From Xanthobacteraceae bacterium (lineage in GTDB: Bacteria; Pseudomonadota; Alphaproteobacteria; Rhizobiales; Xanthobacteraceae), in contig JALHMF010000003.1 in assembly GCA_022844205.1 (NCBI GenBank), forward strand, positions 62,001 through 126,000: 64,000 bases of DNA, read 5' to 3'. Below are positions 9,689 through 19,511 of this stretch, piece by piece. The notes under the pieces were generated by a model. That model saw only the letters and a program-made list of their open reading frames with translations, made no database searches and had not been told where the DNA came from. Each line of letters starts with the position of its first letter. Positions within the stretch are counted from its first letter, which is position 1. A program made the position numbers and the translations under genes.

Positions 9689-10294
9689 ATGCCGAAAATC
9701 GCGTTGATCGACAATTACGACAGCTTCACCTGGAACCTGGTGCACGCCCTCGGCGCGCTGGGGGCCGAGGTCGAAGTGTATCGGAACGACAAAATTTCCG
9801 TCGAAGAAATTGCAAAGCAAAAACCCGACGCCATTGTGATTTCACCCGGTCCCTGCACACCGAAGGAAGCCGGCATCTCGCTGGATGTGATCAAGATGCT
9901 TGGCGGCGACACGCCGATCCTCGGCGTGTGCCTCGGTCATCAATCGATTGGCGCCGCTTACGGCGGCGACGTGGTGCGGGCACCCTCGCCCGTTCACGGC
10001 AAGCTCTCGGAAGTGCACCACCAGGGCGAAGGCCTGATGCGCGGCATCAACGGCTCATTCGAGGCCACGCGCTATCACTCGCTGGTCGTGAAACGGGATA
10101 CGATGCCGGCCGACCTGAAAGTCACCGCCGAAACGGACGACGGACTCGTAATGTCCGTCTCGCACAGAAAGCATCCGGTGCATGGCGTGCAATTTCACCC
10201 GGAAAGCATCCTGTCCGAACAGGGCCAGGTGATTTTGAAGAATTTTCTCGATCTCGCCGCGGAGTGGAACGCGGCCAAGAAGAAGAGCCAATAA
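9689..10294 (+). CDS. trpG: Anthranilate synthase component II (glutamine amidotransferase)
   Basis: Supplies ammonia from glutamine to TrpE; it may also serve aminodeoxychorismate synthase if no separate pabA exists. 201 residues from the ATG at 9689 (IALIDNYDSFTWNL), normal length. Class I amidotransferase motifs: ISPGPCTP, nucleophile Cys in LGVCLGHQ, and His-Glu in VQFHPES. The longer frame reaches into the toxin gene and was rejected. Its stop abuts trpD (TAA then ATG). Confidence 0.96.
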   Translation: MPKIALIDNYDSFTWNLVHALGALGAEVEVYRNDKISVEEIAKQKPDAIVISPGPCTPKEAGISLDVIKMLGGDTPILGVCLGHQSIGAAYGGDVVRAPSPVHGKLSEVHHQGEGLMRGINGSFEATRYHSLVVKRDTMPADLKVTAETDDGLVMSVSHRKHPVHGVQFHPESILSEQGQVILKNFLDLAAEWNAAKKKSQ

Positions 10295-11311
10295 ATGGAA
10301 CGTTTCCGCGCGCTGCTCAGCAAGGTCGCGACCGGCGCCACGCTTTCGCGCGACGAGGCGGCGCATGTGTTCGACAAGATGATGTCGGGCGAGGCCTCGC
10401 CCGCGCAGATGGGCGGACTCCTGATGGCGCTGCGGCTGCGCGGTGAGACCGTGGATGAAATCACGGGTGCGGTTTCCACCATGCGCTCGAAGATGCTGCG
10501 CGTCGAAGCACCTGCTGATGCAATCGATGTAGTCGGCACCGGCGGCGATGCGGCCGGCTCCTATAACATCTCCACCTGTGCCGCGTTCATCGTGGCGGGT
10601 GCGGGCGTGCCGATTGCGAAGCACGGCAACCGCGCGCTTTCCTCGAAGTCGGGTGCTGCGGACGTGCTGGGCGCGCTCGGCGTGAAGATCGAACTCACGC
10701 CTGAACAGATTTCCACCTGCATCAACGAGGCGGGCATCGGTTTCATGTTCGCGCCGGGGCATCACCCCGCGATGAAGCATGTTGGCCCGACGCGCGTCGA
10801 ACTCGGCACCCGCACGATTTTCAACCTGCTCGGCCCGCTCTCCAATCCCGCCGGCGTAAAGCGGCAGCTGGTCGGCGTCTTCGCGCGATCATGGATTGAG
10901 CCGCTGGCGCAGGTGCTCGGCGCGCTCGGCTCCGAGCGCGCCTGGGTCGTGCACGGCTCCGACGGTCTCGACGAGATCACCACGACCGGCTCCACTTACG
11001 TCGCGGAGCTTTCCGGCGGCAGGGTGAGAACGTTCGAGATCAAGCCGGAAGACGCCGGTCTGAAAACAGCGAAGCCCGGCGACCTCAAGGGCGGCGAGGC
11101 GGCGGATAACGCCGTGGCGCTCAAAGGCGTGCTGGAAGGCAAGCCCGGTCCCTATCGCGACATCGCTATGTTCAATGCCGGTGCCGCACTGGTCGTGGCC
11201 GGCAAGGGCAAGGACATTGCGGAAGGTGTTACGCTGGCGGCGAAGTCGGTGGATTCCGGCGAAGCGAAAAAGCGGCTCGACAAACTCGTCAGCGTTTCCA
11301 ACAAGGCTTGA
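10295..11311 (+). CDS. trpD: Anthranilate phosphoribosyltransferase
   Basis: Transfers phosphoribosyl from PRPP to anthranilate, the second step to tryptophan. 338 residues, normal. The PRPP/Mg site [17 protein letters not shown], the anthranilate-site segment [21 protein letters not shown] and [10 protein letters not shown] are intact. The ATG directly follows the trpG stop, and the end overlaps the possible TTG start of trpC, so trpG-D-C are translated as a block. Confidence 0.97.
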   Translation: MERFRALLSKVATGATLSRDEAAHVFDKMMSGEASPAQMGGLLMALRLRGETVDEITGAVSTMRSKMLRVEAPADAIDVVGTGGDAAGSYNISTCAAFIVAGAGVPIAKHGNRALSSKSGAADVLGALGVKIELTPEQISTCINEAGIGFMFAPGHHPAMKHVGPTRVELGTRTIFNLLGPLSNPAGVKRQLVGVFARSWIEPLAQVLGALGSERAWVVHGSDGLDEITTTGSTYVAELSGGRVRTFEIKPEDAGLKTAKPGDLKGGEAADNAVALKGVLEGKPGPYRDIAMFNAGAALVVAGKGKDIAEGVTLAAKSVDSGEAKKRLDKLVSVSNKA

Positions 11312-11313
11312 CG

Positions 11314-12126
11314 ATGGACGTGCTCGAAAAGATCGGCCTCTACAAGCGCGAGGAGATTGCCGCGGCGAAGCGCGCGCGTCCGCAGGCCAAGGTCGAAGCG
11401 GCGGCGGAGGCTGCACCGCCGGTGCGTGGCTTTCTTGCGGCACTGGAATCCAAAACCGCGCGCGGCGATTACGCGCTGATCGCGGAGATCAAGAAAGCGA
11501 GCCCCTCGCGCGGGCTGATCCGCGAGGATTTCGATCCGCCTGCTCTCGCCCGCGCCTACGCCGCCGGAGGTGCGAGCTGTCTTTCCGTGCTGACGGACAC
11601 GCCTTCGTTTCAGGGCGCGCCGGAATTCCTGGTCGCCGCGCGCGAGGCGACGGCCCTTCCCGCACTCCGCAAGGATTTCATGTACGAGTCCTATCAGGTG
11701 GCGGAATCCCGCGCCCTCGGTGCAGACTGCATCCTGATCATCATGGCGGCCGTCGACGACCGGGTCGCGCGCGAGCTGTATTCGGCGGCTGTGCACTGGA
11801 ACATGGATACGCTGGTCGAAGTGCATAACGAGGCCGAACTCGACCGCGCGCTGAAGCTCGGTGCGAAACTGATCGGCATCAACAACCGCGACCTGCGCAC
11901 GTTCGAGACGACGCTGGAGACAACCGAAAAACTGGCACCCAAAATCCCCCAGGACCGCCTGATCGTCGGCGAAAGCGGGATCTTCACGCCCGCCGATCTT
12001 TCGCGCCTCGCCGCCGTGGGCGTGCGCACATTCCTTGTCGGCGAAAGCCTGATGCGCAATGCCGATGTCACCGCTGCGACCCGCGCACTCCTGAAGCGCG
12101 AACCCGCGCGCGCGAAAACGGCTTGA
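11314..12126 (+). CDS. trpC: Indole-3-glycerol-phosphate synthase
   Basis: Closes the indole ring from carboxyphenylamino-deoxyribulose phosphate. 270 residues from the ATG at 11314; a TTG two codons earlier overlaps the trpD stop and is a less likely start. TIM-barrel motifs are [14 protein letters not shown] (catalytic Lys), [18 protein letters not shown] and LIVGESGI. As in most alphaproteobacteria it is not fused to TrpF. Confidence 0.97.
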   Translation: MDVLEKIGLYKREEIAAAKRARPQAKVEAAAEAAPPVRGFLAALESKTARGDYALIAEIKKASPSRGLIREDFDPPALARAYAAGGASCLSVLTDTPSFQGAPEFLVAAREATALPALRKDFMYESYQVAESRALGADCILIIMAAVDDRVARELYSAAVHWNMDTLVEVHNEAELDRALKLGAKLIGINNRDLRTFETTLETTEKLAPKIPQDRLIVGESGIFTPADLSRLAAVGVRTFLVGESLMRNADVTAATRALLKREPARAKTA

Positions 12127-12132
12127 GGAAAC

Positions 12133-12621
12133 ATGGCGGAAAAAACCCTCACCCATCTCGGCAAGAGCGGCGAAGCCCGCATGGTCGATGTATCGGAAAA
12201 GAATGCAACCGAGCGCGTGGCCGTAGCCGAGGGCAAAGTCGTGATGACCCGCGCGACGCTCGAACTCGTGCTGTCGGGCAACGCCAAGAAGGGCGACGTG
12301 CTGGGTGCCGCACGCATCGCCGGCATCATGGCAGCGAAGAAAACATCGGAGCTGATCCCGCTTTGCCATCCGCTGCCGATCAGCAAGGCGGAAGTGGAAA
12401 TTGCCGCCGATGAAAAACTTCCGGGCCTTCTGGTGCGCGCGACCGTGAAAGTCACCGGCCCGACCGGCGTCGAGATGGAAGCGCTCACCGCCGTCAGCGT
12501 CGCCTGTCTCACGATCTACGACATGGTGAAGGCGGCTGAAAAGGGAATGCGCATCGAAGGCATCCGGTTGATCGAGAAAACCGGGGGCAAATCGGGCGAT
12601 TGGCGAGCCAAAGAGAATTAG
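12133..12621 (+). CDS. moaC: Cyclic pyranopterin monophosphate synthase
   Basis: With MoaA it makes cyclic pyranopterin monophosphate, the first molybdenum-cofactor intermediate. 162 residues, normal. Active-site motifs [29 protein letters not shown] and EKTGGKSG are intact. It starts 6 bp after trpC and so is probably in the same transcript, an arrangement common in this order of bacteria. Confidence 0.97.
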   Translation: MAEKTLTHLGKSGEARMVDVSEKNATERVAVAEGKVVMTRATLELVLSGNAKKGDVLGAARIAGIMAAKKTSELIPLCHPLPISKAEVEIAADEKLPGLLVRATVKVTGPTGVEMEALTAVSVACLTIYDMVKAAEKGMRIEGIRLIEKTGGKSGDWRAKEN

Positions 12622-12650
12622 TTCAACAATACAACGATGGGGGAATTTCG

Positions 12651-13040
12651 ATGCTTCGTTTCCTTCCGGTAATCTTCGTGTTGCTCGCAATGGCACAGCC
12701 CGCACTAGCGGAGAAGTGGGTCAAGGTTGACGGACAGCTCTACGTCGACACCGATAGCCTGCTTACCGACAAGGATGGGTACACGCTTTATAAGACGCGG
12801 GAGCTGAATGCCGCCGGCACCTCAGTCATCCACCAGCACAAAGAAGCGACCCAATGCGATGCCAACAAACATTTCTTCCGCAAGATGTATGATGGCGCAG
12901 CTGTCGTGAACAATCGCAACGACGCCGACGTTAAGGCTTCGACCTGGGCAGACTGGCGCAGCAGTCCGCGCGAAGTTTACAAGCCCGAACGAATCGCCGC
13001 GCTGAATGCTTTCGTCTGCGCGCGCGCCAAGAAAAAATAG
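12651..13040 (+). CDS. Small exported protein of unknown function
   Basis: 129 residues from the ATG at 12651, preceded by a GGGGGA ribosome site. A clear signal peptide (MLRFLPVIFVLLAMAQPALA, cleavage after ALA) predicts a periplasmic protein. The mature part has an Asp/Tyr/Lys-rich strand pattern (KWVKVDGQLYVDTDSL) and two Cys residues that could form a disulfide. The fold vaguely recalls the surface-adhesin E family, but I do not assign a function. It lies between moaC and moeA, and its stop overlaps the AGGAA ribosome site of moeA, so the two are likely co-expressed. Confidence 0.75.
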   Translation: MLRFLPVIFVLLAMAQPALAEKWVKVDGQLYVDTDSLLTDKDGYTLYKTRELNAAGTSVIHQHKEATQCDANKHFFRKMYDGAAVVNNRNDADVKASTWADWRSSPREVYKPERIAALNAFVCARAKKK

Positions 13041-13047
13041 GAACTCG

Positions 13048-14262
13048 ATGAGACACAGCGGCCTTCTGCCCGTTGAGGAGGCGCTTGCGCGCGTCCTTGA
13101 AGGTGTCGAGACGCTTCCTTGCGAGGAAATTGCGGTCGCTGACGCGCACGGCCGCATTCTCGCAAAGCCGCTCGCCGCCAAGCGCGATCAGCCGCCCGCC
13201 GACATGTCTTCGATGGATGGCTATGCGGCGCGCGCTTGCGATCTGACGGGCGCGAACAATTCGCTGCGTGTCGCCGGCGAGTCCGCCGCCGGTCACGCTT
13301 TTGAGCGCGCGCTGAAACCGGGCGAAGCGGTGCGCATCTTCACCGGCGCCGTGGTGCCGGAAGGCGCCGATACGGTTGTCGCGCAGGAGGATGCAAACCG
13401 GGATGGAGATTCCGTCGCACTGCCTTCCTCGCAAGCCGGGAAATTCATCCGCAGACGCGGCCTCGATTTTCAAGCGGGTAAGATACTATTGGAAGCGGGC
13501 TGCCGCCTGAGCGTTCGCGATCTGGCGCTGGCCGCGGCGATGGATCATGCAACGCTGCCTGTTGCGCGCCGCCCGCGCGTTGCGATCATCGCGACCGGCG
13601 ATGAACTCGTGGAGCCGGGAGCCGGCGGCGATCCGAACCGGATCATTGCCTCCAATCCCATCGGCCTTTCGGCGCTGCTCAAACTCGAGGGCGCCGAAAT
13701 CATCCAGGCCGGAATCATTCGCGACCGGCTGGAGGATATCGTCCATGCCATCCGCAGCAGCGCAACGAAGGCCGATCTGGTGGTGACGCTCGGCGGGGCG
13801 TCGGTCGGCGATCACGATCTGATTGCGAAGGCGCTGGAAGCCGAAAACATTCCGCTGCATTTCCATCGCGTCGCCTTGCGGCCGGGCCGCCCGCTCCTGC
13901 TCGCGCGAAAAGACAGGCTGCGGTTGATTGGCCTCCCCGGCAATCCGGTCGCGGTGTTTGTGTGCGGGCTTTTGTTCATCGCGCCGCTGCTGCGCAAGAT
14001 GCAGGGACGAATGGATTTTCTGCCCGCGATCGAACCGGCGACGCTGGGCGAGGAGATGCCCGCAAACGATCATCGTCAGGATTACGTCCGGGCAAAAATC
14101 CGCCGGACGGACGACGGCCGGCTGATCGCGGCACCGATCGGCTTGCAGGACAGCTCCATGCAGGCCTTCCTGGTCAGCGCCGATGGATTGCTGATCCGCA
14201 CGCCGAATGCGCCGGCGGCGGCCAAGGGAAGCCTTTGCGGGGTCATCCGCTTCGCGGATTAA
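13048..14262 (+). CDS. moeA: Molybdopterin molybdotransferase
   Basis: Inserts molybdate into adenylylated molybdopterin to give active cofactor. 404 residues from the ATG at 13048, normal. Motifs: [54 protein letters not shown] and [15 protein letters not shown]. The longer frame begins inside the preceding gene and was rejected. Part of the trp-moa-moe run; the lexA promoter follows. Confidence 0.95.
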   Translation: MRHSGLLPVEEALARVLEGVETLPCEEIAVADAHGRILAKPLAAKRDQPPADMSSMDGYAARACDLTGANNSLRVAGESAAGHAFERALKPGEAVRIFTGAVVPEGADTVVAQEDANRDGDSVALPSSQAGKFIRRRGLDFQAGKILLEAGCRLSVRDLALAAAMDHATLPVARRPRVAIIATGDELVEPGAGGDPNRIIASNPIGLSALLKLEGAEIIQAGIIRDRLEDIVHAIRSSATKADLVVTLGGASVGDHDLIAKALEAENIPLHFHRVALRPGRPLLLARKDRLRLIGLPGNPVAVFVCGLLFIAPLLRKMQGRMDFLPAIEPATLGEEMPANDHRQDYVRAKIRRTDDGRLIAAPIGLQDSSMQAFLVSADGLLIRTPNAPAAAKGSLCGVIRFAD

Positions 14263-14311
14263 CGGCTCGCTCACCCGAATCTGGCTTTGGATGGTTCGCA
14301 CCCAATTATGG

Positions 14312-14356
14312 TTGCGGAACGCAACAGGAACGGGTACATACGTTCATGCTTTGTTT
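14312..14356 (+). promoter_or_regulatory. lexA promoter with two LexA boxes
   Basis: TTGCGG (14312-14317) and TACATA (14335-14340) are 17 bp apart. LexA box 1, GAAC-N7-GAAC (14317-14331), fills the spacer. Box 2, GTTC-N7-GTTT (14342-14356), covers the expected transcription start and differs from consensus by one base. Bound LexA would block RNA polymerase directly, giving autoregulation. Confidence 0.8.
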
Positions 14357-14389
14357 CGATTCGTCGAAACGCCCGCCAAAGGCCCAAAA

Positions 14390-15091
14390 ATGCTGACCAA
14401 CAAGCAAGCCGAGCTGCTCCGCTTCATCCACGAGCGCCTGAAGGAAACCGGCGTTCCCCCCTCGTTCGAGGAGATGAAGGAAGCACTCGACCTGCGCTCC
14501 AAGTCCGGCATCCACCGGCTGATTTCGGCGCTGGAAGAGCGCGGCTTCATCCGCCGCCTGCCCAACCGCGCCCGCGCCCTGGAAGTGCTCAAGCTGCCGG
14601 AGTCGAGCACGCCGAGCCTCGCCAGCAACCGCCGCAACTTCTCGCCGAATGTGATCGAAGGCAGCCTCGGCAAGGTCCGCGCCATTACCAGCGACGAAGA
14701 CAGTGGCCGCCCGATCGCGATCCCGGTCATGGGCCGCATCGCCGCCGGCACCCCCATTTCGGCGATCCAGAGCCGCAGCCACACGATTCATGTGCCGCCG
14801 GAGATGCTTTCGACCGGCGATCACTTCGCGCTGGAAGTCCGCGGCGACTCCATGATCGAAGCCGGCATTTTCGAGGGCGACACCGCCCTCATCAAGAAAG
14901 CCGACACCGCCGATACGGGCGACATTGTCGTGGCCCTGATCGACGAGGAGGAAGCGACGCTGAAGCGGCTTCGCAAGAAGGGCGCCTCCATCGCGCTCGA
15001 GGCGGCGAACCCCTCCTACGAGACGCGCATCTTCGGACCCGATCGCGTGCGCATCCAGGGCAAGCTCGTCGGCATCATCCGGCGGTATTGA
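14390..15091 (+). CDS. lexA: SOS repressor LexA
   Basis: Represses DNA-damage genes and cleaves itself when RecA filaments form. 233 residues. Winged-helix DNA-binding domain at about 1-65. The cleavage bond is Ala119-Gly120 (RIAAGTP), with catalytic Ser154 (RGDSMIEAG) and Lys192 (EATLKRL). The frame extends 61 codons upstream through both LexA boxes and into moeA, so the ATG at 14390 is the real start. The Y-family polymerase at 7690 is a likely target within this window. Confidence 0.97.
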   Translation: MLTNKQAELLRFIHERLKETGVPPSFEEMKEALDLRSKSGIHRLISALEERGFIRRLPNRARALEVLKLPESSTPSLASNRRNFSPNVIEGSLGKVRAITSDEDSGRPIAIPVMGRIAAGTPISAIQSRSHTIHVPPEMLSTGDHFALEVRGDSMIEAGIFEGDTALIKKADTADTGDIVVALIDEEEATLKRLRKKGASIALEAANPSYETRIFGPDRVRIQGKLVGIIRRY

Positions 15092-15125
15092 TTCCCGCAA
15101 ACGCAAACGACCACAAACATTCAAC

Positions 15126-15210
15126 GTCATGGCCGGGCTTGTCCCGGCCATCTCGCTTATAGGGGCAATGCGTTCCTGAGCGGGATGCCCGCGACAAGCG
15201 CGGGCATGAC
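15126..15210. repeat. Two-hairpin palindromic repeat between lexA and comEC
   Basis: Hairpin 1 is ATGGCCGGG / CCCGGCCAT (15129-15151) and hairpin 2 is ATGCCCGCG / CGCGGGCAT (15185-15207), each with a 5-nt loop. The ends GTCAT and ATGAC are inverted. Placed between convergent genes, it may terminate both transcripts. Same architecture as the other GTCAT...ATGAC elements in the window. Confidence 0.8.
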
Positions 15211-15216
15211 ATGGAA

Positions 15217-17538
15217 TTATTCTTCCACCGCATCATCCGGATCGGCTTCCGGCACCGGCACTTCGCCGGGGCGCGCGAGCGGTTCGTCTGCCGTTGTCGA
15301 TCGCGGGGAAGTTTGCCGCCGTTCGAGACGAGCGAGCGCGTTCACATCCGGCGTATTGGCGCGTCCGTACCAAGGGCGATCGGAATTCGGCTGCCGTACC
15401 GGTTCCGCGATCCATCTGCCATCGACCCGTCGAAGGGAAACCGCACCCGTCGTCGCCAGCGTCCTGCGGTCGATCTGCGGGGCCGCACAGGCGGGCGGCA
15501 GCGTCAGGCGCGTGAGAATGAGTGCCGCCTCGCGGCAATCGTCCGCGAATGCTTCCGGCAGCCGGGGAACGGCAACGATCGCGCCATCGGGAAGCCGGGC
15601 GATGCAGCCTTGCGCATCGCAACGGAACGCGCGTCCCGGATCGTCCCGCGCCTTGCGCGGATCCGCGTCGGCCGCAAGCCAGCTTTCCGTCGAAAGACGA
15701 TCCTTCCTCGCGTCCAGGATGCTGAGGCGTCCGTCCGCGCCGCGGACCGCGACCACATCGGCTTCCGCATCCACGATCACGTCCGGCCTGGGAGATTGGA
15801 TCGCGAGCAGGAAAGCGACGGCCAGCAGCGGAAGTCCGATCCATCGGAGTTTTGAGATTGGAATCGCGAGTGCAAACAATCCGGCGGTCGCGGTCAGGAG
15901 CGCGCCCGCGCCGAACGCCGCCACCCTGCCCTCGGCGCCCGGCAATTCCGCGACAAAGCGCGCGACCTTCAGCATCAGCTCGATACCGAAGCCCATCAGC
16001 TGCCAGCCGAGCGCGTCATAGCCGAATGGAAGCAGCAACACCGAGAGCAACGCGGACGGCATGATGAGAAACGAAATCGCCGGCATCGCGAGCAGGTTTG
16101 CGAGCACGCCGTAAGGGGCAACCCGGTGAAAGTAGAACGCAACGTAAGCGGTCGTGGCCAAACCGGCGACAAAGGACGTGGCAACGCCGAGCAGCAGCCA
16201 CCTGCCCGCGCGCTCGCTGAAGCGCGAAAAAGCGCTCTGCCCCGGTGAAGGGGGTTGCGCCAGCAGCGGCGACATCCGCTCAAACAGCGCGATCAGGGCA
16301 AGTGTCGCCGCGAACGACATCTGGAAGCCGGGATTGAGCAGGGCTTCCGGCTGGATCAGCATCACACCGAAGGCTGCGGCGGCCAGCGTACGCAGCGTGA
16401 GTGCGGGCCGGTCCACGAGAACGCCAAAGAGCACGATCGCAATCATGATCCAGGAGCGCTGCGTGGCGACCTCCGCGCCCGACAGCACGAGATAAAACGT
16501 GACGCCGCAGAGGGCCGCGACCGCCGCCCATTTCTTGATCGGCCTGCGCAGCGCAAAGCCCGGCACCAGCGCCAGTCCGCCGCGCACGAGCGCGAACAGA
16601 ACGCCGGCTACGAGCGCCATGTGCAAACCGGAAATGGAAATGACGTGATAGAGGCCGGACACGCGCATCGCTTCATTCACATCCGGCGGAATGGTGTCGC
16701 GGATGCCGGTGACAAGTGCCGCCGCCACCGAGCCGCTTTCTCCGGGCAGCACGTTGCGAATTCTGTTCGCGAGCGTCCAGCGCAGCCCTTCAACCGCGGC
16801 ATAGACGCGGATGTCCCACGGAACCGCCGCCTCGGTGCTGACGATTTTCGGGCGGCCATAAACGAGCCCGGTCGCGCCAAGGCGCTGGAAATAGGCACCA
16901 CGCGCGAAGTCGTAGCCGCCCGGCCGTACCGGGCCGAGCAGCGGACGCAATTGCGCACGCAGTTCGATATGATCGCCCACCGAAGGCGCGAACCCGCGCC
17001 GCATCGCCACCCGCACGCGCTCGGGCAATTGTTCGGCGCCGCGCCCGCTGGCGCCCGTCAGGCGGATCACCACCCGATCCGATCGCTCGGTCGCATCGCG
17101 AATTTCGACGAAGCCCGTCAGTGTCAGCGTGCCGGTTGGCCGCGTGAGCACGCTGTGATGCACGTAAGCGGCGCGCAGGCATGCTGCTGAAAATCCGGCT
17201 GCGATCGCAACGAAGGAGAGCAGCAACGCAAAAGCAAACGGCCGCTCGCGCGAGATTGCGCACAGGACCGAGAACAGCAGGAGCGCCAGCAGCGGCCCTG
17301 CGATCGAAGGTTCGGCGGGGGCTGCGAAATAGAGAAGAATGCCGACGCCGAAAAATACCGTCAGCCAGGGCGCAAGCCTGCCGGCCTCGACTTCTTTGCC
17401 CGCCTCCCGCTCGATCCACTCGCCCGCCGGAACCAGAAGACCGCGAAGCCCAAAGCCAAATGCCGCCCCCGCGCGGCTTGCTCCCAGCACCGCGGCGCGT
17501 ATCGCTGTTCGTTTTTTTTCCTCGCCCCGATCCGGCAT
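15217..17538 (-). CDS. comEC: ComEC/Rec2-family membrane protein
   Basis: Polytopic inner-membrane protein of the family that forms the DNA-uptake channel in competent bacteria. 773 residues. An N-terminal membrane/OB-like region (about 1-230) is followed by the Competence domain with GLYHVISISGLHMALVAG and many membrane segments. The C-terminal part (about 600-773) looks like a remnant of the metallo-beta-lactamase domain: I find no HxHxDH motif. Lack of that nuclease-like site is common in the order as far as I know, so a role in transformation is unproven. Convergent with lexA. Confidence 0.88.
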   Translation of the reverse strand: MPDRGEEKKRTAIRAAVLGASRAGAAFGFGLRGLLVPAGEWIEREAGKEVEAGRLAPWLTVFFGVGILLYFAAPAEPSIAGPLLALLLFSVLCAISRERPFAFALLLSFVAIAAGFSAACLRAAYVHHSVLTRPTGTLTLTGFVEIRDATERSDRVVIRLTGASGRGAEQLPERVRVAMRRGFAPSVGDHIELRAQLRPLLGPVRPGGYDFARGAYFQRLGATGLVYGRPKIVSTEAAVPWDIRVYAAVEGLRWTLANRIRNVLPGESGSVAAALVTGIRDTIPPDVNEAMRVSGLYHVISISGLHMALVAGVLFALVRGGLALVPGFALRRPIKKWAAVAALCGVTFYLVLSGAEVATQRSWIMIAIVLFGVLVDRPALTLRTLAAAAFGVMLIQPEALLNPGFQMSFAATLALIALFERMSPLLAQPPSPGQSAFSRFSERAGRWLLLGVATSFVAGLATTAYVAFYFHRVAPYGVLANLLAMPAISFLIMPSALLSVLLLPFGYDALGWQLMGFGIELMLKVARFVAELPGAEGRVAAFGAGALLTATAGLFALAIPISKLRWIGLPLLAVAFLLAIQSPRPDVIVDAEADVVAVRGADGRLSILDARKDRLSTESWLAADADPRKARDDPGRAFRCDAQGCIARLPDGAIVAVPRLPEAFADDCREAALILTRLTLPPACAAPQIDRRTLATTGAVSLRRVDGRWIAEPVRQPNSDRPWYGRANTPDVNALARLERRQTSPRSTTADEPLARPGEVPVPEADPDDAVEE

Positions 17539-17588
17539 GGACGCGCCCTGCCCGGCGCGAAGGGGATGTTATCAGACCGGCATACGCC

Positions 17589-17690
17589 GTCATCCCGGAC
17601 GACGCGCGGCGGCGATCCGGGATCGTTTCCAGCAGAACGATGGCGATCCCGGCTCTCCGCCGGATCAAATCCGGCGTCGGCCGGGATGAC
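17589..17690. repeat. GTCATCCCGG...CCGGGATGAC palindromic repeat
   Basis: Exact inverted ends GTCATCCCGG and CCGGGATGAC. Inner inverted arms GATCCGGGATCGTT / AACGATGGCGATCCCGG give a second level of pairing. It lies between glnS and comEC, 8 bp past the glnS stop. Confidence 0.8.
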
Positions 17691-17698
17691 AGTTGAGT

Positions 17699-19372
17699 TT
17701 AAGCTTTGGTCTGTTCCTTGGCCCAGCTGTCGCGCAGGCCGACGGTGCGGTTGAACACCGGCTTTTGCGGCGTCGAACTACCATCCGCAGTGAAATAGCC
17801 CTGCCGTTCGAACTGGACCGGTTCGCCGGAAGCACTCGCGAGTGCGGGCTCGATCCGCGCTTCCTTCAAGATCTCCAGCGAAGCCGGATTGATGTGCGCC
17901 GCAAAGTTCGCGGCATCCGGCTCCGGATTGCTGAACAGCTGATTGTAAATCCGCACCTCGGCCGGAACGGAATCCGCCGCCGAAACCCAGTGCATGGTCG
18001 CCTTTACCTTGCGGCCGTCCGGCGCGTTGCCGCCTTTCGTGGCCGGATCGTAAGAGCAGCGAAGCTCGGTCACTTCACCGGCGGCATTCTTGATGACGTC
18101 CTTGCAGGTGATGAAGAAGGCGTAACGCAGCCGCACCTCGGTGCCCGGCGAAAGCCGGAAGAATTTCTTCGGCGGGTTCTCCATGAAATCTTCCTGCTCG
18201 ATGAAGATTTCGCGCCCGAATTTAATCTTGCGCGTGCGCAGTTCCGGCTTGTCCGGATGATTCACGGCTTCCAGCTCTTCCGTTTTACCTTCCGGGTAAT
18301 TTTCGATCACGACTTTCAGCGGCCGCAGCACGGCCATCCGGCGCTGCGCGGACTTGTTCAGAACCTCGCGGATCGAGAATTCCAGCAAACCCAGATCGAC
18401 GACGCTGTTCGCCTTGGCGACGCCGATGCGCTTCACAAAATCGCGGATCGCTTCGGCCGGCACGCCGCGGCGGCGGTATCCGGCGATGGTCGGCATGCGC
18501 GGATCGTCCCAACCCTCCACATGACCGCCCTTCACAAGTTCGGTCAGCACTCTTTTCGACAAAAGCGTGTAGGTGAGATTGAGGCGGGCGAATTCATACT
18601 GGTGCGGCTTCGACGGCACCGGCAGGTTTTCCAGAAACCAGTCGTAAAGCGGCCGGTGATCCTCGAACTCCAGCGTGCAGATCGAATGCGTGATGTGCTC
18701 GATCGCGTCCGACTGTCCGTGCGCGAAATCGTAGCTCGGGTAGATGAACCACTTGGTGCCGGTGCGCGGATGATGCGCGTGCAAAATCCGGTACAACGTG
18801 GGATCGCGCAGGTTGATGTTGCCGCTCGCCATGTCGATCTTGGCGCGCAGCACGCGCGAGCCGCCGGGAAATTCACCCGCTTTCATCCGCCTGAACAGAT
18901 CGAGATTTTCGTCCACGCTGCGGTCGCGAAACGGGCTGTTCTTGCCCGGCTCCTTCAGCGTGCCGCGGTTCTTGCGGACTTCCTCCTGATTCTGGTCGTC
19001 CACATACGCCTTGCCGGTCTTGATCAGATGCTCGGCCCACTCAAAGAGCTGGTCGAAATAATCCGACGCATAGAACAGATTGTCCCACTGGAATCCTAGC
19101 CAGCGCACATCGGCCATGATGGCGTCGATATATTCCTGCTCTTCTTTCGTGGGATTGGTGTCGTCGAACCGCAGGTTGCACTGGCCGCCAAATTCCTGCG
19201 CGATGCCGAAATTGAGGCAGATCGATTTGGCGTGGCCGATATGCAGGTAGCCGTTCGGCTCCGGCGGGAATCGGGTGACGACCTTCTTGTGCTTTTTCGA
19301 ATCCAGATCGGCGCGCACGATATCGCGGATAAAATCCGCGCCGGGCTCCTGAATCGAATCCTTGGCCGCCAT
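17699..19372 (-). CDS. glnS: Glutaminyl-tRNA synthetase
   Basis: Charges tRNA-Gln directly with glutamine. 557 residues from the ATG at 19372 ([10 protein letters not shown]), chosen over an upstream ATG that lacks family sequence. Class I motifs: HIGH-type [16 protein letters not shown] and the KMSKS-equivalent [25 protein letters not shown] is diagnostic of GlnRS rather than GluRS. No YqeY-like C-terminal fusion. Many alphaproteobacteria lack this enzyme and use GatCAB instead, so its presence beside gltX is notable. Divergent from gltX. Confidence 0.95.
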   Translation of the reverse strand: MAAKDSIQEPGADFIRDIVRADLDSKKHKKVVTRFPPEPNGYLHIGHAKSICLNFGIAQEFGGQCNLRFDDTNPTKEEQEYIDAIMADVRWLGFQWDNLFYASDYFDQLFEWAEHLIKTGKAYVDDQNQEEVRKNRGTLKEPGKNSPFRDRSVDENLDLFRRMKAGEFPGGSRVLRAKIDMASGNINLRDPTLYRILHAHHPRTGTKWFIYPSYDFAHGQSDAIEHITHSICTLEFEDHRPLYDWFLENLPVPSKPHQYEFARLNLTYTLLSKRVLTELVKGGHVEGWDDPRMPTIAGYRRRGVPAEAIRDFVKRIGVAKANSVVDLGLLEFSIREVLNKSAQRRMAVLRPLKVVIENYPEGKTEELEAVNHPDKPELRTRKIKFGREIFIEQEDFMENPPKKFFRLSPGTEVRLRYAFFITCKDVIKNAAGEVTELRCSYDPATKGGNAPDGRKVKATMHWVSAADSVPAEVRIYNQLFSNPEPDAANFAAHINPASLEILKEARIEPALASASGEPVQFERQGYFTADGSSTPQKPVFNRTVGLRDSWAKEQTKA

Positions 19373-19511
19373 TGTTTTCCGAATCCTGTTCCCGATTGAG
19401 CCTAGCGTTGGATGGGGCATGGGCTATGTGCCAAATTCGCGCGCAAAGGCCAAGGGCACGCAGCGTTGAGCGCTTCGCCCCGGCATATCCCTGTGCTAGA
19501 GCCTCCGCGCA

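Noticed and set aside
14207-14389. N-terminal extension of lexA by 61 codons.
   Set aside because: It runs through both LexA boxes, the promoter and the moeA end; the family starts at [10 protein letters not shown].
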